Below, piece after piece: positions 45,327 to 53,568 of a DNA stretch of 64,000 nt. The notes below the pieces were generated by a model. It had not been told where the DNA came from. It saw only the letters and a program-made list of their open reading frames with translations, and did not search any database. Numbering within the stretch: the first letter of the stretch is position 1; each line of letters opens with the position of its first letter. The DNA is from Vibrio nitrifigilis (GTDB taxonomy: Bacteria > Pseudomonadota > Gammaproteobacteria > Enterobacterales > Vibrionaceae). Location: positions 1,674,001 through 1,738,000 of the forward strand of contig NZ_JADPMR010000001.1 of the NCBI RefSeq assembly GCF_015686695.1, given 5' to 3'. Position numbers and translations under genes: made by a program.

Positions 45327-46481
45327 ATGAACTTGGCAGACATCGATGTACTACGCTTAGCAACGGTAATCAACAACTCGCTATGTTGTTTTATTGCCTG
45401 CATATTTTTGCTTTTACTACGTGGTCAGTTCACCCAGCATAAACGCATGGCTGCGAACTGGTTTATTATTTACTGCTTTCTTTTTGGAATTGCTTACGCT
45501 TCAACTTTATCACGAGAGTGGATTGATATACGTATCGTTGTCATGATAAATAACTTTGCCTATCAAACGAATACCTATTTAATGCTACTTGGTGTGTTGT
45601 TTTGGTACGAACGAAAAGCATGTTGTTTCGTTCGCCTGTGTGCAGTAGTTCATGTCTCCTTATTTACCACATTTATGTATTGGATGGTTTTGAAACATCC
45701 TAACCAATTTCATGTGCGCGTATATGTTGCGGGTGTAAGTCTGGCTGTCGTATTCGGCTATGCCGCATACGTCGCTTACAAAAACCGTACTCCAGGAAAG
45801 TTAGCGGATAAGGTATTGACCTACGGGTTATTGTCCTCTTCTGTGATGAGCTTGCTACCGTCACTGTGCTTTTTTATTTCAGAAAAACCGATTTATTTTG
45901 TTGGTGGTGTGATTGTTGCGCAAAATGTTGTCACATTTATCCAGTTAGCATCGATATTGTCACTATTATTATTCGATAAAATAGAACTTCATTATAAGCA
46001 GGCGATCCACGATAAGTTAACGGGGCTATACAATCGCCACTATTTTGAAGAACGCGCCAAAGATGTATTGAGTCAAAATCTCGGCCCTTACTATATTGCG
46101 GTTATCGATATCGATCATTTTAAGCCAATCAACGATCAGTATGGCCATTTACAAGGTGATATTGTGTTAGAAGAAGTCGCCCAATTGTTGGACCTCACTT
46201 TTCAAAATGATTTGGTGGCAAGGTTTGGTGGGGAAGAGTTTGCCATTCTTTTCCATCAACAAAGTTGCTCACGGGTGTATGCAAAATTGTCACAGTTTCG
46301 TTCTGAGGTCGCTGCGCATCAGATTCCTATCGAAGGGGACATTGTGCAAATTACGGTAAGTCTTGGTGTTGCGGAATTAAAGAGCAATCATTTTGAGCAA
46401 TTAGCACGCAGTTTCGCTAAAGCAGATGAAGCACTATATGAGGCAAAATCCCGTGGGCGTAATCAATTAGTTTGTTTATAG
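45327..46481 (+). CDS. Multi-spanning membrane diguanylate cyclase
   Basis: The protein is 384 residues; ATG 45327 is preferred over an in-frame start 18 bases earlier. The first 210 or so residues contain about six to seven hydrophobic segments with short loops, a membrane sensor module of unknown ligand. The C-terminal GGDEF domain has an intact GGEEF (301-305) and the upstream DIDHFKPINDQYGH motif, so it should be an active diguanylate cyclase. The residues where an RxxD inhibitory site would sit read FQND, so feedback inhibition by c-di-GMP is not expected. This contrasts with the cyclase at 42724. It is a single gene ending in a strong terminator shared with the convergent Hsp70 gene. 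Confidence 0.88.
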   Translation: MNLADIDVLRLATVINNSLCCFIACIFLLLLRGQFTQHKRMAANWFIIYCFLFGIAYASTLSREWIDIRIVVMINNFAYQTNTYLMLLGVLFWYERKACCFVRLCAVVHVSLFTTFMYWMVLKHPNQFHVRVYVAGVSLAVVFGYAAYVAYKNRTPGKLADKVLTYGLLSSSVMSLLPSLCFFISEKPIYFVGGVIVAQNVVTFIQLASILSLLLFDKIELHYKQAIHDKLTGLYNRHYFEERAKDVLSQNLGPYYIAVIDIDHFKPINDQYGHLQGDIVLEEVAQLLDLTFQNDLVARFGGEEFAILFHQQSCSRVYAKLSQFRSEVAAHQIPIEGDIVQITVSLGVAELKSNHFEQLARSFAKADEALYEAKSRGRNQLVCL

Positions 46482-46483
46482 AA

Positions 46484-46509
46484 AAAAGCCAAGTTTAGAC
46501 TTGGCTTTT
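46484..46509 (+). terminator. Bidirectional intrinsic terminator
   Basis: AAAAGCCAAGT and ACTTGGCTTTT form a perfect 11-bp stem with a TTAG loop. A and T runs on both flanks let it work for the cyclase (+) and the Hsp70 gene (-). Confidence 0.85.
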
Positions 46510-46536
46510 GGGTAAGATTGGTAGTGCGATATACGA

Positions 46537-49347
46537 TTACTGCAGGAGAATTAATCCACTGGGTAAAGCATCACCATAAGCACGTTTCGACTCACTTTCA
46601 CTCAGTTCTTTGACCTCGCTGACTAAACTATGCCACGATTCAGGCACTTTACTGTGCGTGAGTTTTTCTAACACTGAATCACTCAGGTCGTCGCGAATAT
46701 CCAGTGTGCGATCGCCCGTTTTACGGCACATCATCACGGTAGCAAAGGCGATCATCTGTTCTTCATTCCAATCTTGTTCGAGTAGCTTAGGTAGCCACTG
46801 CTCGATTTGTTCTCGGGGAATAACATTATGAGCACTGCCATACAGGGGTACACGAGAGCCTAATCGGCCTAGTGCCCACCAATGTGCAGATTGAAACTCC
46901 GTTTGATTAAGCGCTTTTTTCATAAACCAAGTGGCAAGCAATACTTTATCATCGATTTCTAAATGCTCTAGTGATGCCGCAAGTCGTACCATAGCTTCGT
47001 AGCTTTTGTCTTGGGCATCTTTCCCTGTTTTCGCGTTACGAGCGGCGCCAGGATGAAGATATTTAGCAATATCAGCCAATAGGGTTTCTTGCTGTTCTTG
47101 ATCTAAGCCTCCAGCAATACGTCGCCAGAATGTCCACCAATCACTCCACGATGCATGGCTTGGAAACTGTAGGCCTTGCTGATAAATCGGCCATATCTGT
47201 TCAAGGCGCCAACTGTCGGTTGGGGCACCAAACCCTGGACGTAAGGTATAGCCTGCTAATCTAAACCAATGTTTTTCATGTTGTTCCGAGCGACGTCGAC
47301 GCTTACGCCCCAGTGCAAAGGTATCAAACAGATGTCGTAGCGTTGTAAAATCCCACGTCTCACGTTTTCCTAATGTTTTCTCTAACGTTTTATTAAGCGT
47401 CTTAATTTCTTTAGGGTCGGCGCTCGTTTTGTTACCACTATATAAGCGGCTGATTAACTCTTGGGCGTGTCGTACTTGGTTAGATATTTCTTGTTGGTCG
47501 AGCGCTAAACTGTCGCTGTGTTGACCACGAACTTCAAATTCGAGCGACCATCGTTGATTGTCATCTTCTATACTGACACATTCCATTTTTAAGGTGCCCA
47601 CTTCTGTTAGCTGACATGCTAACTGTACTTCAACACGCTGTTTTTGGTTGGCTTGTAACTCTGAGTTATCGTCGCCAGCTAACGTAGTGATATATGGAGG
47701 CAGAGGCTGAAATTTATCGGCATCGACGGGCGTTAAAAGACCATTTTGTACTTTAGTGCCTGGTTGAATTTCATCATGGGTTGACGTCAGTAGGTTAAAA
47801 CGTACTGGTTCGCCTAAAGTGAGTGAAAAACGTCGACTGGTTAAACGAATTTCCTGACTTTCTTCGGTTCCTTTCGCTAGCAAACACAACGCCTTGGAGC
47901 GCTGCTTTTTCTCTGGAAGGTGAAGGAAATAAGAACGAGCTGCACCACCACCTATTTTGAGCTGTGCACCGCGCCTAGCTTTGCCATATGCCACAGCCCC
48001 TAGGGCTACAGACCAATCCGGATGAGGGTTGTCTAATACATTGACCTCTTCGCCACGCCAGTGACTCAATAGCTCAGTTAAACGTGAGCGGATTAAATCA
48101 CTATTGAATACACCGCCATTAAACAGTAATCCAACAGGTACTGCAGGTTTGGTATCGTCGCTATGCAGCGCTTGGCGTGATACCGCTTGGTGTTGATGAA
48201 TAAACTCGGCAATATGTTTACTGACGGCAGGATCGGCAACATAGGGCAATCCAAATTCAACCATCGCACTGCGGCGTTTGTCTGGTACGTCGTCAAGTTG
48301 GCTGATCGGGAAAAACCCTTCGAGAGCGATTTGATGAACTTCCTGTTTAGATAACTCGACACTTTTGGTGCCACCAAGGAGTTTTGAACCACTGCCAAGC
48401 AGGGTGATTTTAACCTGCTCAGGTGCATCAGATGACAAAAGTTGCTCTTTGGCTTTACGGGTTTGCTGAATCAGTTTAGTTAGCGACGCAGCGTTAAGCT
48501 TTTTGTTTTGCTGAAAGCGTTGTTCGGATAGGTGGGCTAATGCTAAATCCAAATTATCCCCACCCAGCATAAGGTGGTCGCCAACGCCAATACGGTCAAG
48601 GCTTAACGAATCGTTATTCATTTGTGCACTGATCAAGCTTAAATCTGTTGTCCCGCCACCTACATCACAAACTAAGATGAGGGGGACATGACTCAGCTCT
48701 TCTTGCGCACTGTCTAGATGGCGTGCATACCAGTCGTAACAGACGGCTTGTGGTTCTTCTAATAATAAAATATGAGCTAAGCCAGCCAGTTTAGCCGCTT
48801 CTAAGGTAAATTTACGAGCGGATTCGTCAAATGAGGCTGGCACGGTTACCACGACCTCTTGTTGCTCCAGTGGGTGGCTAGGGTGGCGATAATTCCACGC
48901 TTGGCGAATGTGATTTAAATAACTGGCGCTGGCAATAATGGGGGAGACTTTATCCACATCATTCGCTCCAGCCCAAGGTAATATAGGCTGTGTGCGGTCT
49001 ACGCCCGTATGTGATAACCAACTTTTGGCACTGGATACTTGGCGACCTTCGACTTTCGCACCGAGCTCACGGGCCCACTCACCAATAATTGCATTGTCTA
49101 AATCACCCTCCACGGGTTGGTTGTGCCAGGGTAATGTGGTGTCGCTGGGAGAAAACTGATGGTGTGCTGGATGGTATCGAAAGGAGGGCAATAGTGGTTT
49201 ACGTACCACTTCGCCTGGCCCGATTAATTGGTCGATAGGAAACAGTTCAACTTGCTGTTGCTGCAGGTTATCGGTCAACTCACAAAATGCAACTACCGTA
49301 TTGGTTGTGCCTAAGTCAATGCCGACAAGAAATTGGGGAGTTGTCAT
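46537..49347 (-). CDS. Hsp70-family protein with long C-terminal extension
   Basis: The protein is 936 residues. The start at 49347 (MTTPQFLVG) has GAGG eight bases upstream; an ATG 24 bases earlier has none. The Hsp70 ATPase core is clear: VGIDLGTTNT near residue 8, VVVTVPASFDESAR, LLEEPQA, CDVGGGTTDLS, and a GGVFNS-type motif. After about residue 600 the sequence is not a DnaK peptide-binding domain but a roughly 300-residue Trp/Arg-rich region. The operon partners are a second Hsp70-like protein and a DUF2760 protein, a combination seen in gammaproteobacteria. It may be a specialised chaperone; clients are unknown. No J-domain or GrpE gene is nearby. Confidence 0.88.
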   Translation of the reverse strand: MTTPQFLVGIDLGTTNTVVAFCELTDNLQQQQVELFPIDQLIGPGEVVRKPLLPSFRYHPAHHQFSPSDTTLPWHNQPVEGDLDNAIIGEWARELGAKVEGRQVSSAKSWLSHTGVDRTQPILPWAGANDVDKVSPIIASASYLNHIRQAWNYRHPSHPLEQQEVVVTVPASFDESARKFTLEAAKLAGLAHILLLEEPQAVCYDWYARHLDSAQEELSHVPLILVCDVGGGTTDLSLISAQMNNDSLSLDRIGVGDHLMLGGDNLDLALAHLSEQRFQQNKKLNAASLTKLIQQTRKAKEQLLSSDAPEQVKITLLGSGSKLLGGTKSVELSKQEVHQIALEGFFPISQLDDVPDKRRSAMVEFGLPYVADPAVSKHIAEFIHQHQAVSRQALHSDDTKPAVPVGLLFNGGVFNSDLIRSRLTELLSHWRGEEVNVLDNPHPDWSVALGAVAYGKARRGAQLKIGGGAARSYFLHLPEKKQRSKALCLLAKGTEESQEIRLTSRRFSLTLGEPVRFNLLTSTHDEIQPGTKVQNGLLTPVDADKFQPLPPYITTLAGDDNSELQANQKQRVEVQLACQLTEVGTLKMECVSIEDDNQRWSLEFEVRGQHSDSLALDQQEISNQVRHAQELISRLYSGNKTSADPKEIKTLNKTLEKTLGKRETWDFTTLRHLFDTFALGRKRRRRSEQHEKHWFRLAGYTLRPGFGAPTDSWRLEQIWPIYQQGLQFPSHASWSDWWTFWRRIAGGLDQEQQETLLADIAKYLHPGAARNAKTGKDAQDKSYEAMVRLAASLEHLEIDDKVLLATWFMKKALNQTEFQSAHWWALGRLGSRVPLYGSAHNVIPREQIEQWLPKLLEQDWNEEQMIAFATVMMCRKTGDRTLDIRDDLSDSVLEKLTHSKVPESWHSLVSEVKELSESESKRAYGDALPSGLILLQ

Positions 49348-49390
49348 AATGACCTCGTTAATTGGTGACACGAGTCGGTTGGTATACCCA

Positions 49391-49418
49391 TAAAATAAAC
49401 GGCGCCATAAAGGCGCCG
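49391..49418 (-). terminator. Attenuating hairpin between the two Hsp70 genes
   Basis: Read on the - strand, CGGCGCC-TTTAT-GGCGCCG is followed by TTTATTTTAT. It probably lowers expression of the distal 936-aa gene relative to the first two genes. Confidence 0.6.
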
Positions 49419-49429
49419 AAGATCATTGA

Positions 49430-51313
49430 TTAAACGTCTAGATCTGAGCCTGACTCAGCGACATCACGGACATCAAACTCGACATGCCAACGTTGTTGGT
49501 TGTCGACTGCGACAGCGTGAAGTTGAAGTGTACCTAGCTCTGTCACTCTTGATTGTAGAGTAACAGGGACCACTTCGCCTTCATGACGACCTTCTGAGAC
49601 GGGGAGAGTGACTTGGATTTCGGGTAACTCTTCAAGCTCTTGTGGCGTCCAATAATCAAGGTGGGTACCGGCTTCATCATCTCGACGTACCGTGGAACCA
49701 TAAAATTGGAAGTGAACCGGCTGACCGATAACAAGACCAAATTGCTGGCTCGGTACGTTAATTTCACTGCCTTCTTCCATGCCAAAGGGAGCCACACACA
49801 GCGCTTCCATTGGTGCTGGCATACCTGGGATGGCAGGCATTGCGCTTTCAATTCCCACGTAGTATGAAGAGGCGATACCCCCACGAATACGTACACCGTC
49901 ACCACGGCGAACCGAACCATAATAGGCCGCACCGCTCGCAACAGAAAGATCGAGGTCTGAGCCTTCAAGCATGATGGCATCTTCTTCAGACGCTTCAATT
50001 AACCAACTGTTAATTGTGGTCAGTAAGCGTTCCGCCAGAAGTGATGATTTCAGCACACCACCATTTAGGAGCACCTTATTAGGTTTAATAAAATCGGCTG
50101 GTGGGGTTGGCATACCTGGCATCGGGAAAGGCATGCTGTCCGCTTCACTTTGACCACCTTGCGCATTAGCCTGTTTGGTCAAGAATGCAGCGATGTGACG
50201 TGTGATACCAGCGTCTTGCGCATAAGGTAGACCCATCTGAGTCAGTGCGCCACGAGGTTTTTGAATTGGGTGATCATTAATGGTCACCAGAGGGAAGAAA
50301 CCTTCCACAATGGTTTGTTCCACTTCTTCACGGGTCAATTCGGTTTTTAACGTACTACCAAGCAGTTTTGAGCCACGGCTTGGTACGACAATTGGCACAG
50401 ATTGAGTGTCATTAACACTGAGTAACGTTTCTTTTGCATCGCGGCAGGCGTGAGACATGGCTTGAATTTGCCAAGGTTGCAACTCTTTACCTTGCTGCGC
50501 CAATTTCATTTTCAGGCGATACGCTAAGGCTAAATCCATGTTGTCGCCACCAAGTAGGATATGTTCGCCTACAGCAATTCGGTTAAGCGCTAAGTTACCA
50601 TTTTCCTCGGTGACTTCGACCAATGATAAATCGCTGGTACCACCACCAATATCGATAACAAGAACGATGTCTCCGACATTAACCTGTGTACGCCAAGCAT
50701 CTTGAGTGTGATCAATCCAGTGGTATAACGCTGCTTGAGGTTCTTCTAACAGCGTAATATTGGTTAAGCCAATATTACGCGCTGCTTCTGCGGTAAGATC
50801 ACGCGCCGCTGGGTCAAAAGAAGCGGGAACCGTGATAGTGACATCTTGGGTATTCAATGGATACTGCGGATTTTGATGATTCCATGCCTGTTGCAAGTGA
50901 TCAAGGTAGAGCTCGGTCGCGCGTAATGGCGATACTTTTTCTACTTCTTCAGGGCTACCTGCTGGCAAAAATGCTTGGCGACGGTTCACACCGCCATGGC
51001 ATAGCCATGATTTTGCACTTGCCACTAAACGAATCGGTGTTTTTGCACCGAGGTTGCGTGCAATGGCACCAACTAGAGCGTTAGGTTCATCTGTCCATGG
51101 TAAGCGACGCGCGTTAGTCGCCATTTCATGTTCATGGGGTTGATATAAAAAAGAACCTAATTGTGAGCGGCTTTCGACTGTACCGGGGGCTGTCATTTGT
51201 GCGATAGGCATCACCTGTACTTGAGCGCCTTCTTCTTGAAGATTAAGGTACGAAAGAACGCAGTGTGTGGTGCCTAAATCGATACCGACGCTAAATGTCG
51301 CTTGTTGATCCAT
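49430..51313 (-). CDS. Hsp70-family protein
   Basis: The protein is 627 residues. It has the actin-like ATPase core with VGIDLGTTHC near residue 9, TITVPASFDPAARD, LLEEPQAAL, IDIGGGTSDLS and LLNGGVLKS. An inserted Pro/Met-rich stretch (FPMPGMPTPP) and a second such segment (MPAIPGMPAPM) are unusual. The C-terminal part is a short beta-rich region instead of a full DnaK substrate domain. The start codon overlaps the stop of the DUF2760 gene (TAATG), so the two are translationally coupled. It shares about the same architecture as the downstream 936-aa protein over its first 600 residues, and the pair probably arose by duplication. Confidence 0.88.
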   Translation of the reverse strand: MDQQATFSVGIDLGTTHCVLSYLNLQEEGAQVQVMPIAQMTAPGTVESRSQLGSFLYQPHEHEMATNARRLPWTDEPNALVGAIARNLGAKTPIRLVASAKSWLCHGGVNRRQAFLPAGSPEEVEKVSPLRATELYLDHLQQAWNHQNPQYPLNTQDVTITVPASFDPAARDLTAEAARNIGLTNITLLEEPQAALYHWIDHTQDAWRTQVNVGDIVLVIDIGGGTSDLSLVEVTEENGNLALNRIAVGEHILLGGDNMDLALAYRLKMKLAQQGKELQPWQIQAMSHACRDAKETLLSVNDTQSVPIVVPSRGSKLLGSTLKTELTREEVEQTIVEGFFPLVTINDHPIQKPRGALTQMGLPYAQDAGITRHIAAFLTKQANAQGGQSEADSMPFPMPGMPTPPADFIKPNKVLLNGGVLKSSLLAERLLTTINSWLIEASEEDAIMLEGSDLDLSVASGAAYYGSVRRGDGVRIRGGIASSYYVGIESAMPAIPGMPAPMEALCVAPFGMEEGSEINVPSQQFGLVIGQPVHFQFYGSTVRRDDEAGTHLDYWTPQELEELPEIQVTLPVSEGRHEGEVVPVTLQSRVTELGTLQLHAVAVDNQQRWHVEFDVRDVAESGSDLDV

Positions 51314-51945
51314 TACAACTCTACCTCTGCTGGTGCAACGATAGAGGCGTCATAGTTTTCAGCTAGCTTAGGCAGATTGACCTCTGTTGCTTGCCAACCT
51401 TTGTGAATCAGTGTGCCCGTAAAAGGAGCCTGACCGGTTACATTGCCTGTTAGTCGTACAGATTGAGGATTAAACCCTTCATTTATTGTAACGCGAGTCT
51501 CTTCTTCTTCGTTACGTACTGGCGCAAGCGTTAAGTATTCATCCAATACTTTTTTACCACCAGAGTGGATCACGCGTGCAGCGGCGCCCACTTCTTCATC
51601 AGAAAATTGAGTCACATCTTCTTGTAAAAAGTCGATAAGACGAGCCTCTTGCTGGAACAGTGATAATAGTTGTAAAGCTGAATCAGTAGGAGCTGTCGCA
51701 AGTTTAGATTCAACTTCGACCACTTTCTCTACCACTTTTTCAACTTCGACGACTTTTTCTACTTCAACAATTTTTTCAACTGGTTTCTCAACTTCGACGA
51801 TTTTCTCAACTGGCTTTTCAATGATCTTTTCGCTGACTTTGCCTTTTTTAGCGATCGCGTAGATAAATAGAGCAACAGTAGATGCAGCGAGTCCCGCATG
51901 TACCATATCGAAGGTGGTTGGAATCAAAGTTAAATCGAAGTTCAT
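51313..51945 (-). CDS. DUF2760 protein with VEK repeat
   Basis: The protein is 210 residues and the first gene of the Hsp70 operon. One N-terminal hydrophobic segment (about 14-32) suggests an inner-membrane anchor. Residues about 36-78 are a low-complexity repeat of EKPVEKIVEV and EKVVEV units, likely an extended or coiled spacer. The C-terminal domain (about 88-210), with ALQLLSLFQQEARLIDFLQEDV, is the DUF2760 signature as I remember it. It probably tethers the Hsp70 pair at the membrane; that role is inferred from gene order and architecture. Confidence 0.82.
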   Translation of the reverse strand: MNFDLTLIPTTFDMVHAGLAASTVALFIYAIAKKGKVSEKIIEKPVEKIVEVEKPVEKIVEVEKVVEVEKVVEKVVEVESKLATAPTDSALQLLSLFQQEARLIDFLQEDVTQFSDEEVGAAARVIHSGGKKVLDEYLTLAPVRNEEEETRVTINEGFNPQSVRLTGNVTGQAPFTGTLIHKGWQATEVNLPKLAENYDASIVAPAEVEL

Positions 51946-52266
51946 TTTGAATTCTCTACAGATTTAAGCTGCTAGCGTAAGCTCAACGTTTACGGTAACA
52001 GACAGATTATTCATGGGATAACTATGCGCTGATAGTAACATATTCCACTTATGACGCGCGGAGAAATTCACTCAAACCTGACGAATTGAGGTTGATAGCG
52101 TATCTTTTAGACATATCTGCGATCTTGGTTATGCTACTTTTTGGATAAATGGGCCACAAGTCCATCTAATTTGCGCGGATATTAGGTTAATTGAGCGTTG
52201 GATTGATAGAGCGTCTCAGGTAGAATCGTCCCTTTTTAGAATGTTATGAAAGGATTGGATTAACCG
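51946..52266 (+). other. Divergent intergenic region between Hsp70 operon and exonuclease gene
   Basis: No gene was found. It should contain promoters for both directions; only the rightward one could be placed. No clear sigma-32 heat-shock promoter was recognised for the leftward Hsp70 operon. Confidence 0.45.
52198..52226 (+). promoter_or_regulatory. Sigma-70 promoter of the exonuclease gene
   Basis: TTGGAT (52198-52203), 17-base spacer, TAGAAT (52221-52226), with the start codon about 34 bases after the predicted transcription start. Confidence 0.55.
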
Positions 52267-52797
52267 ATGAACCATAACCGTGTCGTATGCTTCGATTTGG
52301 AAATGTGCTGTTGGAATGAAAACGGAGTAGGTAGCACCGGGGAAATCATTGAAGTTGGTCTAGCTGAGGTTGATCTCAGTGCTGGAGAAATTGTAAAACG
52401 AGCGCAATATTACGTAAAACCTGAACACGATGACATTTCACTGTTTTGTGTTGAGTTAACAGGAATTACACCACGTAAAATTGAAAAACAGGGGCGACCC
52501 TTAGCGCAAGTGATTCAATCTATGATAAAAAATTTCGGTGGTCCAAAGAAGATTTACGCTTCTTGGGGGCGGGATGACTTAATTCTTCTTAAAGAATGTG
52601 AAGCTAAAGGGATTGATGCGCCATTTAAAGAGTTCTTGAATTTAGCGACGTTGTATCGGATTCAACACCGATTAAAAGACAAGCGTATTGGCCACCGTGC
52701 TGCGCAAGAGTCTTTAGGTATCGACTGGGAAGGTCGTCAGCATAGTGGGTATGTTGATGCTTATAATTTGGCTAAGCTTGCTTTGGCGATTCTTTAA
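52267..52797 (+). CDS. DEDDh 3'-5' exonuclease (ERI-1/KapD-like)
   Basis: The protein is 176 residues. The motifs are in order: FDLEMC (Asp-x-Glu) near residue 9, the region around LTGITPRKIE, SWGRDD near 97, and HSGYVDA near 158 giving the His-x4-Asp of the DEDDh class. The fold is a single small nuclease domain, cytosolic, expected to trim 3' ends of RNA or DNA using two metal ions. It resembles ERI-1-type and KapD-type proteins more than RNase T or the DNA polymerase III epsilon subunit. It is a single gene with its own promoter and terminator. The substrate is not known. Confidence 0.85.
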   Translation: MNHNRVVCFDLEMCCWNENGVGSTGEIIEVGLAEVDLSAGEIVKRAQYYVKPEHDDISLFCVELTGITPRKIEKQGRPLAQVIQSMIKNFGGPKKIYASWGRDDLILLKECEAKGIDAPFKEFLNLATLYRIQHRLKDKRIGHRAAQESLGIDWEGRQHSGYVDAYNLAKLALAIL

Positions 52798-52803
52798 TAC
52801 CGC

Positions 52804-52894
52804 ATTATATTGTCACAAAACTGTCTAATCAGGGTCATGAAAAAGACACATTCACTTTGTATCGTATGCATACTCGTCCGAGTGACAATATAAT
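52804..52894 (+). repeat. 13-bp perfect inverted repeat flanking a 65-base core
   Basis: ATTATATTGTCAC (52804-52816) is the exact reverse complement of GTGACAATATAAT (52882-52894). The core contains the palindrome GTATGCATAC. No target-site duplication is visible. It could be a small mobile-element remnant, a small RNA or an operator pair. Confidence 0.6.
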
Positions 52895-52917
52895 AACGAT
52901 CCCATTTACTGGTTTAT

Positions 52918-52954
52918 GGAAAGCTCACTGATCATGCGCTTTCCTTTTTTTTTT
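52918..52954 (+). terminator. Intrinsic terminator of the exonuclease gene
   Basis: GGAAAGC (52918-52924) pairs with GCTTTCC (52938-52944), followed by a run of ten T. Confidence 0.75.
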
Positions 52955-52985
52955 GCCTTAAGTTCTAGCTCTAAGAAAAATCGCG

Positions 52986-53438
52986 CTATTTCTTGCCTTT
53001 CTCTGTCACTAATAACTTCGCACGAATAAATTCACCGTGATCAACATAAAGCAGTTCTGCTGCTTTACGAATGACGGCATCTTCAAGCGGGTCTATCTCA
53101 CCATCGGCGTGAGCAACTTCCCACATGGCTTTGATTAAATCAAAACGGGCTTCTTGAGACAATTCGCGCAATTGAGTCGTAAATTCATACAGAGAGGCGG
53201 ATTGTTTAATCTGTTCATCGGCTTGAGTGATCAGTGCTTGAGCGTCACTGTCGCTAACATTAAGCAGCTTCTTGAGCAGTTCCAACTTAGCGTCGTGCTC
53301 TTGTTGATTGATATCGTGATCGGCACCCGCCACTTCAGCCAGCAAACAGGCAATAGCAAAATTGGGGTTTTGGCTTTGTTGGCTAAGATCGGTTCCCTCA
53401 AGTAATTGTTTAAAGAGAGAATGTAACGAGTTAAACAT
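52986..53438 (-). CDS. TerB-like protein
   Basis: The protein is 150 residues and all-helical. It has the two acidic motifs of the TerB/tellurite-resistance-B-like family: AEVAGADHDINQQE near residue 34 and WEVAHADGEIDPLED near 105, each with Asp/Glu residues that could bind metal. There is no signal peptide, so it is cytosolic. The SD AAGGTG precedes the start. The family is widespread in gammaproteobacteria and the cellular role of such lone genes is unclear; nothing here ties it to tellurite. It lies 130 bases after a PhoD-like gene on the same strand. Confidence 0.85.
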   Translation of the reverse strand: MFNSLHSLFKQLLEGTDLSQQSQNPNFAIACLLAEVAGADHDINQQEHDAKLELLKKLLNVSDSDAQALITQADEQIKQSASLYEFTTQLRELSQEARFDLIKAMWEVAHADGEIDPLEDAVIRKAAELLYVDHGEFIRAKLLVTEKGKK

Positions 53439-53568
53439 AAAGCGACACCTTGTTTTGTTTGTTGACTTGGTTGCAGCAGCTAATACTGCTTTCTATCTTT
53501 TTGAGTTGTTGCTTGTTAAGCATTATGTAAATGGTGATTATTTACAACTATATCAAGCCCGATGAACT

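Noticed and set aside
51715..51840. Short tandem repeat in the DUF2760 gene as a CRISPR or minisatellite
   Set aside because: Units are in frame, encode VEK-type spacer repeats and lack spacers, so it is protein low complexity.
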